NCBI RefSeq assembly: GCF_902859805.1
Contig: NZ_CADIKC010000001.1
Span: forward strand, 1,736,001-1,800,000
Direction: 5' to 3'
DNA from: Paraburkholderia sediminicola
GTDB taxonomy: Bacteria; Pseudomonadota; Gammaproteobacteria; Burkholderiales; Burkholderiaceae
Length of the DNA stretch: 64,000 nt
Both the position numbers and the translations under genes were made by a program. Below, in pieces: positions 63,963-64,000 of this stretch (its first letter is position 1; each line of letters begins with the position of its first letter). Under the pieces are notes generated by a model that was given only the letters and a program-made list of their open reading frames with translations, searched no databases and had not been told where the DNA came from.

Positions 63963-64000
63963 ATGGCGCATTCGAGTCCGCCCGCCGGTCCGCTGATATT
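63963..64000 (+). CDS. Possible gene start at the right edge
   Basis: An ATG at 63963 opens a frame (MAHSSPPAGPLI) that runs off the window without a stop. Only 12 residues are visible, and the ribosome binding site is poor. It lies about 107 bases after nicC, so a further nic-related gene is possible but unsupported. Confidence 0.3.
   Translation, partial: MAHSSPPAGPLI

Overview
The window is a high-GC chromosomal segment from a member of the Burkholderiaceae, most like Paraburkholderia. The evidence is gene content and order (rpsU-yqeY-dnaG-rpoD, xseB-ispA-dxs, a BPSS1780-type membrane protein, a DUF3563 gene, two Burkholderia-type porins, LysR genes everywhere). The assignment is by recognition of protein families, not by database search. 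I see no plasmid, phage or CRISPR signature. The left two thirds is mainly housekeeping; the right third is a chain of catabolic islands.

Left part (1-19 kb): the end of a PHB-depolymerase-like esterase, a DUF3563 gene behind stacked palindromes, photolyase, an ohr/ohrR peroxide-resistance pair, homoserine kinase with a membrane protein, a DUF2782 protein, AMP nucleosidase, a split chromate transporter with a divergent LysR regulator, a LOG-family nucleotidase whose start codon lies one base from that of polA, a type II NADH dehydrogenase, a Tat-exported dienelactone hydrolase, a mercaptopyruvate sulfurtransferase and a Rieske oxygenase.

Centre (19-38 kb): the isoprenoid operon xseB-ispA-dxs, folE2, tsaD, a HI0933-type flavoprotein, then the macromolecular-synthesis cluster rpsU-yqeY-dnaG-rpoD. 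An 88-nt tRNA with anticodon CAT and an unusually long variable arm follows rpoD. About 0.9 kb of gene-free, structured and AT-enriched DNA then leads to a major porin. A second, convergent porin, an orphan fragment of an IS5-type transposase and a chemotaxis receptor with a visible sigma-28 promoter complete this part.

Right part (38-64 kb): a Crp/Fnr regulator divergent from a fatty acyl-CoA synthetase; cspA; a LysE exporter; a very short H-NS-like protein preceded by a possible small RNA; pcaGH with divergent pcaQ (protocatechuate ring cleavage); 4-hydroxyphenylpyruvate dioxygenase (tyrosine catabolism); a DUF1338 enzyme next to a large FAD/4Fe-4S dehydrogenase, which together could carry 2-oxoadipate through D-2-hydroxyglutarate to 2-oxoglutarate; a cupin-type regulator with two small genes of unclear role; and an almost complete nicotinate degradation cluster. 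In that cluster NicB would hydroxylate nicotinate, NicC makes 2,5-dihydroxypyridine, NicX opens the ring, and NicD, NicF and NicE convert N-formylmaleamate to fumarate. An MFS transporter (NicT-like) and a MarR repressor (NicR-like) lie beside it. A related GTGTAC-containing motif occurs at four promoters of this cluster. The [2Fe-2S] NicA partner and the cytochrome c part of NicB are not in the window.
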